From Mucilaginibacter rivuli (lineage in GTDB: Bacteria; Bacteroidota; Bacteroidia; Sphingobacteriales; Sphingobacteriaceae), in contig NZ_JAHXPQ010000001.1 in assembly GCF_019391655.1 (NCBI RefSeq), positions 372,001 to 436,000 on the forward strand: 64,000 bases of DNA, read 5' to 3'. The notes beneath the pieces are model-generated. The model saw only the letters and a list, made by a program, of their open reading frames with translations, did not search any database and was not told where the DNA came from. Made by a program: the position numbers and the translations under genes. Below, piece after piece: positions 9,023 through 18,764 of this stretch. The number at the start of each line of letters is the position of its first letter. Position 1 is the stretch's first letter.

Positions 9023-12000
9023 ATGAATTTTTTTAATCAATCATTATCTGATGCTAAGCATTGGCGACAAAAAATCCAACTTTTTAATTGCCGCTTTTTT
9101 CTCAGTATCGTTTTTATGTTAGTAATGGCCTCCCAGGTATTTGCGCAACAGGATAAAACCATAAATGGTACCGTTCGTGATGATAAGGGAGAAACCATGC
9201 CAGGTGTTAGTGTAACTGTTAAAGGCACAACTAATGGAACCGTTACGGATGTTAAGGGTCATTATACTTTAAAAGTTAATAACACAGCAGGCACGCTGGT
9301 ATTCTCTTTTGTGGGCTTTACTACCAGCGAAGTAACGATCAATAAACGGACAAACATTGATGCTGTTTTAAAAGAAAGCGACAAAACCCTGAGCGAGGTT
9401 GTTGTTATTGGTTACGGTACGGTAAAAAAACGTGACCTTACCGGTTCTGTAGCTTCAGTTAGTGGTAAAGATATAGCGGCTACGCCTGTTCCCAATATTG
9501 CCCAGGCTATGCAAGGAAAGCTGCCAGGGGTAAGTGTTGTTTCGCAAGATGGACGCCCGGGTGCAAGTATCAATATCCGTGTTCGAGGCGGGGGCTCCAT
9601 ATCTCAAAGCAACCAACCTTTGATACTTATTGACGGGATACCCGGCAACTTGAGTGATATTGCTCCTGACCAGGTAGAAAGCATTGATGTATTAAAAGAA
9701 GCATCAACTTCTGCTATTTATGGTTCAAGGGGAGCTAACGGTGTGGTTTTGGTGACCACAAAATCGGCAAAAGCAGGCAAAACCAGTGTTAGCTATAATG
9801 GTTATGCTAAATTTAATACCCCAACTAAATATTTAGAAGCATTAGCGCCATATGACTATTTGAAATACGTTTGGGCAAACTCTGCAGCCAACGCGGTTGC
9901 TTTTCAAACTCCGTTTGAGCAATTATTTGGCCTTGGCTCATATACCACTAAAAACCCCGGTGGGATAGAAAGTTACCGGGATTTGCCAACTGATGATATT
10001 CAGCGACAAGTGTATGGCAGGTCTACGTCTATGAGCCACGCCCTTACCTTAACAGGTGGAACAGATAAAACAAAAATGCTGTTCAGCATTAATTACGCTG
10101 ATGACCAGGGTATGAAGTTAAATTCATACCAAAAACGTACTGCTGCAAACTTCAAGGTAAGCCATAAAGTGTTTGACAACGTTACATTTGATTTGAATGC
10201 ACGTTATTCATACGTCCCTACACTTGGCGATGAAAGCACAACCAGCGGCAGCGGCTCAATTCTTTCTTCTTCTTACCGTTTCCGCCCTATTGCTACCAAT
10301 CATATTTTAGGCGACCTGGCTGCATTACAAAATAGCAATATACAGCAATACGGTACAGCCTCAATGTGGGACACGCATAGCCCTGTTGCGCGTACCATTG
10401 ATAATGAGCCCCTCACTACAAATCAAAATTTTATTGGTATTGCATCATTAAATTGGGAAGTTGTTAAGGGCTTGGTTTATCATACTGATTACAGTATGGG
10501 TGGCGGATGGGGCCAGCGGCAAAACTGGTCGGGCGCTACTTACAATAATTATATTGATGATGTTACCGGTAATAAATTATATGCAGGTAATGCCGCCTAT
10601 ACCAAATCTGACAATTGGAATTTGCGTTGGGCAAATACACTCGCATATGAGTTCAATATCAATAAAGCGAACAAATTAAATGTTTTAGTAGGTACAGAAG
10701 TATCAAATACGGGCGGTACAAGCTTATCTATAACAGCAACCCGCTTCCCTTCAAATTTTACTAAAGAAACAGCCTTCGCTCAAATTAACCAATATGATTC
10801 AGTTAATGGATCATTGTCATTCTCTTCGGGTGTAAATTTCCCTGTACGTCTTAATTCTTATTTTGGGCGTGCTAATTATTCGTTACTTGACCGTTACTTG
10901 TTCACTTTCACATTCCGTGAAGATGGTTCGTCACAATTTGCTCCTGGTCATCAATGGGGTTTTTTCCCGGGTGCGGCTTTTGCATGGCGGGTATCCGACG
11001 AATCATTTATGAAAAACATCAGTTGGCTTGATAATTTAAAACTCCGCGTAGCTTATGGTTCAATTGGTAATAATCAGATTCCTAATGCTACGCAACAGCT
11101 TTTCGGATCAGTAACAGATCAGAGATTGCAATATGCCATTAATCATACACGTACATCTGCTTACCAACCTTCGTCATACCTGGCAAACCCTAATGTAACC
11201 TGGGAAACCACCGTTACCCGCGGTATAGGTACCGATTTTGGCTTGTTTGGAGGCCGATTAACAGGTACTGTTGATCTGTATTGGAATTACACTAAAGACC
11301 TGCTTTTCAACCTGCCAGTTGCGCCAATAACCGGTTATTTAACAACTTATGCCAATGTGGGTCAAACCAGCAACAAAGGTATCGAGATATCGCTTAACGG
11401 TACGATCTGGAAAAACAAAGACTGGAAGGTTACTGCAGGTGGCAATATTAACTTTAACAAAAATAATATCGATCAGATAGATCCGAACGTGAACCCGTAT
11501 TATTCTGCCGGGTGGGCCGGTTCGGCATCATATCCATCGTCAGACTATGTGTTGTTACAGGGCAATCCGGTTGGTTTGATCCGCGGTTTAACTTATGATG
11601 GTATATATACTCCTGCAGATTTTACGTATAACGCAACTAATGGTATGTATACGCTAAAACCCGGCATCCCTGATATTGGTACCTTTGTTGGCGTAGTGCA
11701 TGGGTTAGTAACCACTGACCGTCCTTCGGGCCAGGTCGCTTATCCGGGTCTTCCTAAATTTGTAAACAGGGATGATTCCAATAATAAGATCGATGATAAT
11801 GATCTTTCCGTTATCGGAAAAACAGTTCCGGTTCATACAGGTGGTTTCAACTTTAATGTAAGTTATAAAAATATAGACCTGGGCCTTAATTTTAACTGGA
11901 GTTATGGTAATGATATTTATAATGCAAACAAACTGGCTTCATTGTATGGGCCTAAAGAGGCGGGTGTTTACGAAAACAAACTGGCGATTTTGAATAACGC

Positions 12001-12394
12001 CTATAAAATTTATGATGTTGTTAATGGCCAATTGGTAAGGTTAAGAACCCCCGACCAATTAGACGCGGCAAATGCAAACGCTACCTTACCGCTATCGTAT
12101 GGCGAAATGGGCGTAACTTCTACCCTGGGCATCGAGAAAGGCTCATTCTTACGCTTGAACACACTAACCCTGGGATACAGTGTGCCAACATCTATACTTT
12201 CAAAAATTCATATCAGTAACCTTAGGTTATATGGTAGCATTTATAATGTGGCTACTATTACAGGCTATAGCGGCCTTGATCCGGAGGTTAACGTTGATGA
12301 AGGCAGGAGCAGCCAGTTTCCAACTACAGGTTTGGATTATGGTACCTATCCGCGTGCACGTTCATTCATTATTGGTTTGAACCTTGGTTTTTAA
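9023..12394 (+). CDS. SusC-like TonB-dependent outer-membrane receptor
   Basis: A 1123-aa glycan importer. The signal peptide ends around residue 42 (LVMASQVFA/QQ). A carboxypeptidase-D-like regulatory domain (INGTVRDDKGETMPGVSVTV) spans about residues 45-120 and is followed by the SusC linker VVVIGYGTVKKRDLTGSV and the plug (QAMQGKLPGVSV, IRVRGGGSI, VDVLK-like DVLKEASTSAIYG). A long beta barrel runs to a C-terminal aromatic strand (RARSFIIGLNLGF). It pairs with the SusD-like lipoprotein 19 bases downstream and imports oligosaccharides across the outer membrane. Given the surrounding enzymes the ligand is probably pectic; that is inference. Confidence 0.95.
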   Translation: MNFFNQSLSDAKHWRQKIQLFNCRFFLSIVFMLVMASQVFAQQDKTINGTVRDDKGETMPGVSVTVKGTTNGTVTDVKGHYTLKVNNTAGTLVFSFVGFTTSEVTINKRTNIDAVLKESDKTLSEVVVIGYGTVKKRDLTGSVASVSGKDIAATPVPNIAQAMQGKLPGVSVVSQDGRPGASINIRVRGGGSISQSNQPLILIDGIPGNLSDIAPDQVESIDVLKEASTSAIYGSRGANGVVLVTTKSAKAGKTSVSYNGYAKFNTPTKYLEALAPYDYLKYVWANSAANAVAFQTPFEQLFGLGSYTTKNPGGIESYRDLPTDDIQRQVYGRSTSMSHALTLTGGTDKTKMLFSINYADDQGMKLNSYQKRTAANFKVSHKVFDNVTFDLNARYSYVPTLGDESTTSGSGSILSSSYRFRPIATNHILGDLAALQNSNIQQYGTASMWDTHSPVARTIDNEPLTTNQNFIGIASLNWEVVKGLVYHTDYSMGGGWGQRQNWSGATYNNYIDDVTGNKLYAGNAAYTKSDNWNLRWANTLAYEFNINKANKLNVLVGTEVSNTGGTSLSITATRFPSNFTKETAFAQINQYDSVNGSLSFSSGVNFPVRLNSYFGRANYSLLDRYLFTFTFREDGSSQFAPGHQWGFFPGAAFAWRVSDESFMKNISWLDNLKLRVAYGSIGNNQIPNATQQLFGSVTDQRLQYAINHTRTSAYQPSSYLANPNVTWETTVTRGIGTDFGLFGGRLTGTVDLYWNYTKDLLFNLPVAPITGYLTTYANVGQTSNKGIEISLNGTIWKNKDWKVTAGGNINFNKNNIDQIDPNVNPYYSAGWAGSASYPSSDYVLLQGNPVGLIRGLTYDGIYTPADFTYNATNGMYTLKPGIPDIGTFVGVVHGLVTTDRPSGQVAYPGLPKFVNRDDSNNKIDDNDLSVIGKTVPVHTGGFNFNVSYKNIDLGLNFNWSYGNDIYNANKLASLYGPKEAGVYENKLAILNNAYKIYDVVNGQLVRLRTPDQLDAANANATLPLSYGEMGVTSTLGIEKGSFLRLNTLTLGYSVPTSILSKIHISNLRLYGSIYNVATITGYSGLDPEVNVDEGRSSQFPTTGLDYGTYPRARSFIIGLNLGF

Positions 12395-12413
12395 CAATTA
12401 AAAGTATTAAAAG

Positions 12414-14465
12414 ATGAAAAAGTCAATAAAATATATAGCAGCAGTTGCATTGTGCCTCAGTTTCACACAATGCAAAAAAGATTTCCTTAATGTATCATCT
12501 CCATCCAGTGTAGATGATAGTTTTGTTACAGCTACACCATCAGAAACATTCAAAACATTATCATGGTGTTATGCTAATTACCGCCAAAATTGTGTTATGG
12601 GTGGCTACCGCTGGAACGATCCTGTGGGATCTGATGGTGAGTATTACCCGGAATCTGGTTCTACCAATAACCTAAATGCCATTTTACGTTCAGATTTACT
12701 ACCGGTAAGTACCGCCGAGGGTGCATTTAATGCCCTTTATGCTACTATTGCTCAAGCGGCTAAGATAGCTGATGTTATTGCTACAAAACCTGCTTATCTG
12801 GCGGATGTTGCTGCCAACAAAACTACCGACTGGACCCACCTTTATGGCGAAGCCTTAACCATTCGGGCATTTTGCTATTTTCAGTTAATTAAACATTTTG
12901 GCGATGTGCCATATGGTTATGAAAATACGGTTGTAACAGATTATTCTTTATCGTCGCGTTTTACTATCTATGATAATTTGATAGAAAGCCTTAAAAAAGC
13001 CGAGCCATTAATGTACCGGTTAGGGCAAGGCAATATAAATGCCGAACGTATGTCGAGAACGTTTTGTGATGCCCTTATAGGGGAATTGGCACTAAATTCG
13101 GGCGGGTATCAAACCATCCGTACTGATGTTGCAGGTTTATATGGTAATTTAACCTTTACCAAAAAGGGCAACGAGGCCAACAAGTGCGTTTACGCCCGCC
13201 GTGCCGATTATTTACCTTATTATCAAACAGCTAAAACATATTTCCAGGCAGCTATTGACAATAAAGGATCCTCAGGTTTAATTACCACCGATAGCAGGAG
13301 TACATCCAACAACCCGTTTCAAAGGCATTTTCAATATTTTGCTGACTTAACGGTAAGCCCGGAGTCTGTGTTTGAGCTGGGGAATATACAGGGAGGCACG
13401 TTAACAACTACAAGTGAGTATCCTTATGCATTTGGAAGACCGTCTGATGGTGGTAGCACGCTTGCCGCTCCTACAAAAACGTTTGGTGCTCTTCGCATTG
13501 TTCCTACTGTTTATTTTGGTGAGTATTTAAACGCTGATAAGCGGAGAGATGCCAGTGTAGCCGTTACAGGAAGCAATGGTGACGGTAACGAAAAAATGTT
13601 AACATTTGTTCCGGGCAGTAAAACAGCAGGTGGCGTATCTACAAATAAATGGGATGAGAACCGCATGAACCCGCCATACGTTGCAGCACAGAGGAACTCG
13701 GGGATAAACTGGCCTATTTTAAGGATGGCTGATGTGATACTGATGCTGGCCGAAGTTAAAGCTGAGCTTGGTGAAAATGATGCCATTGCTTTAGTTAATC
13801 AAATTAGGGAAAGAGCCTTTGGTAACGCAAAATATGACTTTGGTGCGCTAACCGGCCAGGCATTAAAAGATGCTGTACTGCAAGAACGCAAGCTTGAATT
13901 AATAGGCGAAGGTACACGCCGTTGGGACCTGATACGCTCGGGTACTTTTTCTGAAAGAGCGATCGCCGTTCAACAAGAAATGGCAGCAGTGGTAGCTGGC
14001 CTTAATGCCAACGGATTTTATCATTTTGCTAATGGTAATGATTTCTCAAAATACATCTGGACAAAAAAGGTTGCCTTAACCAACCCGTTAACTTTTGATT
14101 GTGCGGCAGCGGATACCGTTGCAAACCCGGCAGCATATCCCGCGTGGAGAGGCCAATATAACTATATCACACTTTCAACTGTAAGTAGCAAAGTGGTGGG
14201 TACTACGCATAATATTGCCATACAGGGCATGTTTAAGTACATTGATCCTGCCGGCCCGGTAGCTGCTGCCCTGGTATTGCAGGGATATGTTAAAACCAAT
14301 TGGGGCGTTGACCTTGTTACCGGTTATGCTGATTATCAAAGAAATATTCTTTCAGGTATAACAACTGCCAATGATCCACCAAGGTATTACTGGCCTATTC
14401 CTTTCTCAACCATCAGCCAATCTAAAGGAAAAATCAGCAATGGTTATGGACTGCCACAGCAATAA
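12414..14465 (+). CDS. SusD/RagB-family glycan-binding lipoprotein
   Basis: A 683-aa surface lipoprotein. The signal peptide MKKSIKYIAAVALCLSFTQC ends in a lipobox Cys at residue 20. The SusD N-terminal TPR part (about residues 25-330, with YGEALTIRAFCYFQLIKHFG) and the C-terminal RagB/SusD part (NWPILRMADVILMLAEV, VNQIRERAFG, AVLQERKLELIGEGTRRWDL) are clear. It is longer than most SusD proteins (500-600 aa). It caps the SusC barrel and binds the oligosaccharide; last gene before a strong terminator. Confidence 0.95.
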   Translation: MKKSIKYIAAVALCLSFTQCKKDFLNVSSPSSVDDSFVTATPSETFKTLSWCYANYRQNCVMGGYRWNDPVGSDGEYYPESGSTNNLNAILRSDLLPVSTAEGAFNALYATIAQAAKIADVIATKPAYLADVAANKTTDWTHLYGEALTIRAFCYFQLIKHFGDVPYGYENTVVTDYSLSSRFTIYDNLIESLKKAEPLMYRLGQGNINAERMSRTFCDALIGELALNSGGYQTIRTDVAGLYGNLTFTKKGNEANKCVYARRADYLPYYQTAKTYFQAAIDNKGSSGLITTDSRSTSNNPFQRHFQYFADLTVSPESVFELGNIQGGTLTTTSEYPYAFGRPSDGGSTLAAPTKTFGALRIVPTVYFGEYLNADKRRDASVAVTGSNGDGNEKMLTFVPGSKTAGGVSTNKWDENRMNPPYVAAQRNSGINWPILRMADVILMLAEVKAELGENDAIALVNQIRERAFGNAKYDFGALTGQALKDAVLQERKLELIGEGTRRWDLIRSGTFSERAIAVQQEMAAVVAGLNANGFYHFANGNDFSKYIWTKKVALTNPLTFDCAAADTVANPAAYPAWRGQYNYITLSTVSSKVVGTTHNIAIQGMFKYIDPAGPVAAALVLQGYVKTNWGVDLVTGYADYQRNILSGITTANDPPRYYWPIPFSTISQSKGKISNGYGLPQQ

Positions 14466-14494
14466 AAACAGCTAACAAATAAGCAAATAATTAA

Positions 14495-14527
14495 GGGCTT
14501 GCCGGTAATACCGGCAAGCCCTTTTTT
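14495..14527 (+). terminator. Terminator of the SusC/SusD operon
   Basis: GGGCTTGCCGGT, loop AAT, ACCGGCAAGCCC, then TTTTTT. Twelve-base-pair perfect stem. Confidence 0.9.
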
Positions 14528-14542
14528 GTTGGATGAAATGGG

Positions 14543-16042
14543 TTAAAGCAAGGGCAACGTAAACCAAAAAGTACTGCCAACGCCCGGTTGGCTATCCGCC
14601 CATATCTCGCCATTGTGCCTGCTTACTATCTGGTGAGAAAGATAAAGGCCAATGCCCAGCCCCGAAATATTGGGGTTAACATCATCTACCCTATAAAACC
14701 GCGAAAAAATGTGTTTTAACTTATCGGCAGCAATGCCTACGCCAAAATCTTTAACGCCAATTTTTACCTTACCGGGATGCTGCTCCAGGAATACCTCGAT
14801 CTGATTGGTGCCGGGTGAATACCGTATAGCGTTTGTAAGCAGGTTAATAATAACCTGCTCAATACGGCCCGGGTCGCCCTGCATGTTCAATTCTTTCACA
14901 TCGGAATATAGTGTTATGCGGTATTGGGTATGCGTATGCGATAATAGCCCGATGGCATCATCCACAATTTCGCGGATGTTTAAATTTTCTATAGAAATTT
15001 GCAGTTTGCCGGCCTCTATTTTGGAAATATCCAACAGGTCGGAAACCAACGTACTCAGTTTTTTAACCTGGTGCTGTGATTTTTTCAGAAATTGCAATGC
15101 TTTTTCATCGGTTATCATTCGCTCAAGTATATGGAGGTAGCCATTGATGCTGGTAAGCGGTGTTTTTAACTCATGGCTGGCCAGCCCAATAAACTCGTCT
15201 TTCTTTTCGTTCAGTTTTTTGATCTGCTCGTAAAGTTGCTTCTTTTCCTCCTCATCTGCTTGTTGAACAGATATGTCCCGCGCAATTTTTGATGCGCCAA
15301 TTACTTTGCCTTCCAGATCGGTAATAGGAGAAACAGATACCGAAATAGGTACCAAATGGCCATCCTTTGCTTGCCGAATGGTTTGGAAATGATCTACTTT
15401 ATTTCCTTTTCGTATTTCACCAATAATATAATCTTCCTCATTCAACCGATCTGCGGGGATGATAAGGGATATGTGTTTACCAACAGCTTCTGCTTCGGTA
15501 TAACCGAACATTTTTTCTGCTGCTTTGTTCCAACTGGTAATGATCCCATCAAGGGTTTTACTAAGAATGGTATCATCAGACGTATCTACAATAGCTGCCA
15601 GCATACTTTGTCTTTCGGCTGCTTTACGCTGTTCTGTTATATTTCGTGCAATTTTAGATGCCCCGATAATTTTACCTGTTGAATCTCTGATCGGTGAAAC
15701 AGATATTGACAGGTTTACCAACGATCCATCTTTACGTTGCCGCATGGTTTCGAAATGATTAACCTGGTTACCTTGTGATACCTGGCTGATAATAAAATCT
15801 TCCTCCTTTAATCGTTCCGACGGAATGATCATGGTAATGTGCTGCCCAATGGCTTCCACGCTTGTAAACCCGAACAACTTTTCGGCAGCAGGGTTCCAAC
15901 TGGTTATAATACCATGCAGGGTTTTGCTAATGATAGCATCGTCTGACGATTCAATAATGGCCGAAAGTAATGCACTTGTTTCCTCACGTAAAGTTAGTAT
16001 AGGCTGATTTGTTTGTGAGAATTTAGGTGTATCATGGTCCAT
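14543..16042 (-). CDS. Soluble PAS-PAS sensor histidine kinase
   Basis: A 499-aa cytosolic kinase without transmembrane segments. Two PAS/PAC units lie at about residues 25-150 and 150-270; they share most of their sequence (both have GIITSWN.AAEK.FG and GASKIAR) and so arose by tandem duplication. HisKA follows, with phospho-acceptor His290 in ASHELKTPLTSINGYL. The HATPase domain has N-box INLLTNAIRYSPG, DFGVGI and SGLGIGLYLSHQIV. No receiver domain or output regulator is adjacent, so its partner is elsewhere. It is convergent with the SusCD operon and lies next to the AraC gene. Confidence 0.9.
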   Translation of the reverse strand: MDHDTPKFSQTNQPILTLREETSALLSAIIESSDDAIISKTLHGIITSWNPAAEKLFGFTSVEAIGQHITMIIPSERLKEEDFIISQVSQGNQVNHFETMRQRKDGSLVNLSISVSPIRDSTGKIIGASKIARNITEQRKAAERQSMLAAIVDTSDDTILSKTLDGIITSWNKAAEKMFGYTEAEAVGKHISLIIPADRLNEEDYIIGEIRKGNKVDHFQTIRQAKDGHLVPISVSVSPITDLEGKVIGASKIARDISVQQADEEEKKQLYEQIKKLNEKKDEFIGLASHELKTPLTSINGYLHILERMITDEKALQFLKKSQHQVKKLSTLVSDLLDISKIEAGKLQISIENLNIREIVDDAIGLLSHTHTQYRITLYSDVKELNMQGDPGRIEQVIINLLTNAIRYSPGTNQIEVFLEQHPGKVKIGVKDFGVGIAADKLKHIFSRFYRVDDVNPNISGLGIGLYLSHQIVSRHNGEIWADSQPGVGSTFWFTLPLL

Positions 16043-16123
16043 ATAACAAACATAACCAATAACAAGGTAGATTGTTATTAAAAAGTTAAGCTTTTTATAG
16101 GTTGCAAATCCCGCAAAGGATAA

Positions 16124-17002
16124 TTAAAAATCATTATAGATACGCCGTTTGTATACTCCCGGCGATATGCCTGTGATTTTTTTAAAGGTTCTTGAAAAGT
16201 GCGATAAGCTTTCAAAACCGGTCATTTCAGCAATCTCCGAATAGGTATCCTGGCTGGTTACCATAAGGTATTGCGCCCGCTCAATGCGTTTTTCCTGCAG
16301 GTAAGCCAACGGCCTGATGCCCGTGCCCTGCTCAAACAGGCGCGAAAAATAATCGGGGTGCAGGTTTACGCGGCCGGCAAGTAAGCTAATGGTAATGGGA
16401 GTATGCAGGTTAACACTAATAAAACTAATGGTATCCAGTACTTTGGCAGGAATAAAGCGTACAGGTTTTACATTGAGCAATTCGGGAATGGCAAAGCGCG
16501 ATACCAGCTGCAGTAATATACCCTGTGTCTCTAAAAAATTGGCCATATTTTGATGGTTGTTCAACTCCTGGTATTCCTGGTAAAACATGTCTTTCTCGTA
16601 TATCTTCGGATTGTCAGACCGGTTGATGCCCCGCCCCGGGTTAATGGCCACCAACCGCTTAAAGTTAATTACATCATTATCAGTAGCTGCAACCCGCGCT
16701 ATTGAATGGTTGTTTGCAAATAACGAAATGCCATCTGATGATTCTTCGAAGAATTGTACAAAGTATTGGCTCAGGTAGCTTTTACATACCATGTTACACA
16801 AAGTAAAACTCGGAATGATGTAAAGAAAGCCTGCCTCTAATTGCAGTGTTTTCTCCATATCCGATAATTCACCCTTGCCCTCGTCAATATAATATATGCG
16901 GTGATAAGGGCTTATCACATTTTGATAGTTCCAACGTTCCCCAAGCCGCACATGGTCAGTGTTTAACAATGAAAAGCTATGCTTGAGAATACGTTTGATC
17001 AT
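16124..17002 (-). CDS. AraC-family transcriptional regulator
   Basis: About 292 aa. The N-terminal part (about residues 1-180) is a cupin-like sensing domain (NVISPYHRIYYIDEGKGEL). The C-terminal part holds the two AraC helix-turn-helix motifs (TISLLAGRVNLHPDYFSRLFEQ and YSEIAEMTGFESLSHFSRTFKK) and ends GVYKRR. An in-frame ATG at 17038 would add 12 residues; ATG 17002 gives the family-like MIKRILKHSF start. It is divergent from the GH29 gene, and a 20-bp palindrome in the shared region is a likely binding site, so it probably controls the sugar genes to its right. Confidence 0.9.
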   Translation of the reverse strand: MIKRILKHSFSLLNTDHVRLGERWNYQNVISPYHRIYYIDEGKGELSDMEKTLQLEAGFLYIIPSFTLCNMVCKSYLSQYFVQFFEESSDGISLFANNHSIARVAATDNDVINFKRLVAINPGRGINRSDNPKIYEKDMFYQEYQELNNHQNMANFLETQGILLQLVSRFAIPELLNVKPVRFIPAKVLDTISFISVNLHTPITISLLAGRVNLHPDYFSRLFEQGTGIRPLAYLQEKRIERAQYLMVTSQDTYSEIAEMTGFESLSHFSRTFKKITGISPGVYKRRIYNDF

Positions 17003-17050
17003 ATTGTAACAAATATATGCAATATCTTTTTCAGACAAAAAAAAGTCGGT

Positions 17051-17070
17051 TTTTGTAAAACTTTACAAAA
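17051..17070. promoter_or_regulatory. Candidate operator palindrome, AraC/GH29 intergenic region
   Basis: TTTTGTAAA (17051-17059), centre AC, TTTACAAAA (17062-17070): a perfect 9-bp inverted repeat. Its centre lies about 20 bp before the -7 element of the GH29 promoter, where the -33 element would normally be, and just upstream of the AraC gene. Confidence 0.5.
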
Positions 17071-17080
17071 GCAAACCCTA

Positions 17081-17088
17081 TAGCTTTG
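17081..17088 (+). promoter_or_regulatory. -7 element of the GH29 promoter
   Basis: TAGCTTTG matches TAnnTTTG exactly. No TTG or TTTG lies at the normal 19-21 nt spacing, since the palindrome 17051-17070 occupies that place; this suggests an activator-dependent promoter. Confidence 0.45.
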
Positions 17089-17204
17089 ATTTTATATAAA
17101 CCATCATTTTATTACATAAGGCCAATACAATTATGCTCATGGCAAACCTGTTAGCTATTGCTATCAATTATACTTTGCATTATACCATAACATTAATTTA
17201 GAAT

Positions 17205-18740
17205 ATGAAAACCCCGATCAAAATTTTAATAACCGCCCTCTTATTTTTTGTTGGTGTTAACGTCTTTGCGCAAACCGATTCGGTAACCGAGGCTCGTAAA
17301 AAAGCGCCCGCCCGCCAAACATTAAAACTGCCCAATGGCCGTGCGGCAGCTGGCCCGGCTGGTCCGTATAAACCTGATTGGGAATCTATCAAAGCTAATT
17401 ACCAGGTGCCTGAGTGGCTTAAAGATGGCAAGTTTGGTATTTTTATGCATTTTGGCGTATACACCGTTCCGGCACATGGCAGTGAGTGGTACCCACACCA
17501 CTTGTACACCAACCAGGGTTTTACACAATGGCATATTGAGCATTTTGGTACGCCTGATAAATTTGGCTACAAGGATTTTATACCCATGTTTAAGTGCGAG
17601 AAATTTGATCCTGATGAATGGGCGGATCTGTTTGCAAAAGCAGGCGCCAAATACATTTGCCCTACTGCCGAGCACCACGATGGTTTTGCCATGTATGATA
17701 GCAAACTAACCAAATGGAATGCCAAGAACATGGGCCCGCATCGTGATATTATTGGCGATCTGAGCGTATCTGTACGTAAAAAGGGAATCAAGTTTGGGAT
17801 ATCAAACCACAGGATGGAAAACTGGGACTTTTTGTATCCAACCATCAAAATGAAAACCGACGTGTTAGATCCTAAATACGCCGATTTTTATGGTCCGCCG
17901 CAGCCACCGCCAATACGTGGTGCAAAAGCCGCGGCAGGCACACAGCCCGGTGTTGAAATGGTAACCGACCCGGCTGCACCGCAAAGCCAGGCCTTTTTAG
18001 AAGAATGGCTGGCCCGGAACGAAGAGATAGTAGATAAATATAAACCAGATATGGTGTTTTTTGATAATGGCGTTAATCCGCGCAGGCTCGATTCCATAAA
18101 ACTGCGTTTTGCAGCTTATTACTATAACAGTGCTGCCAAATGGGGTAAACAAGTAACTATTACCACCAAGAGCGATGCCTATTTAGCCGGTACTGTTACC
18201 GATTTTGAACGCGAAGGCCGTGCACCAAAACAACTCACCGATTTTTACTGGCAGGTTGATGACCCTATTGCCGATAAGTTTGGCTATGTAGAGGGTATGA
18301 AAGTAGTATCGGCAGCATCGGTAGTGCGTAAACTGATAGAAAATGTGAGCCGCAACGGTAACCTGATGCTGAATATATCGCCCAAAAGTGATGGCACCAT
18401 TCCGGATGACCAGCGCGCGGTATTGCTTGGCATAGGCAAGTGGCTTGCCGTTAATGGCGATGCTATTTATAGCACCCGTGCATGGACTAAGGCCAGCGAC
18501 GGCGACTACCGCTTTACCACAAAAGGTAAAACATTGTATGCGATAGCTGTAAAGTGGCCGGAAGGCAACCAAGGAACAATAGTGCCATTTGGCACTGCCA
18601 TTGGTAAGGTGAAAAAGGTGAGCATGTTAGGGCATACAGGTGACCTGGCATTTTCGCAGGATGAAAGCGGCTTAAGGGTGACTTTCCCGACCGAAAAGCC
18701 ATGTGATATTGCCTATTCATTAAAAATAGAGCGCGAATAA
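17205..18740 (+). CDS. Alpha-L-fucosidase (GH29), secreted
   Basis: A 511-aa glycosidase that removes alpha-L-fucose by a retaining mechanism. The signal peptide (MKTPIKILITALLFFVGVNVFA) directs it to the periplasm. Family signatures are WLKDGKFGIFMHFGVYTVPA around residues 69-88, EWYPHHLY, the AKYICPTAEHHDGFAMYDS segment near residues 148-166, and KPDMVFFDNG with Asp287 as candidate nucleophile. A C-terminal beta-sandwich (about residues 405-511) is present. Fucose occurs in pectic rhamnogalacturonan II and xyloglucan, which fits the locus. First gene of a plus-strand run, under the AraC-adjacent palindrome. Confidence 0.9.
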   Translation: MKTPIKILITALLFFVGVNVFAQTDSVTEARKKAPARQTLKLPNGRAAAGPAGPYKPDWESIKANYQVPEWLKDGKFGIFMHFGVYTVPAHGSEWYPHHLYTNQGFTQWHIEHFGTPDKFGYKDFIPMFKCEKFDPDEWADLFAKAGAKYICPTAEHHDGFAMYDSKLTKWNAKNMGPHRDIIGDLSVSVRKKGIKFGISNHRMENWDFLYPTIKMKTDVLDPKYADFYGPPQPPPIRGAKAAAGTQPGVEMVTDPAAPQSQAFLEEWLARNEEIVDKYKPDMVFFDNGVNPRRLDSIKLRFAAYYYNSAAKWGKQVTITTKSDAYLAGTVTDFEREGRAPKQLTDFYWQVDDPIADKFGYVEGMKVVSAASVVRKLIENVSRNGNLMLNISPKSDGTIPDDQRAVLLGIGKWLAVNGDAIYSTRAWTKASDGDYRFTTKGKTLYAIAVKWPEGNQGTIVPFGTAIGKVKKVSMLGHTGDLAFSQDESGLRVTFPTEKPCDIAYSLKIERE

Positions 18741-18764
18741 TTATTTACCAATTATAGTTTAAAA

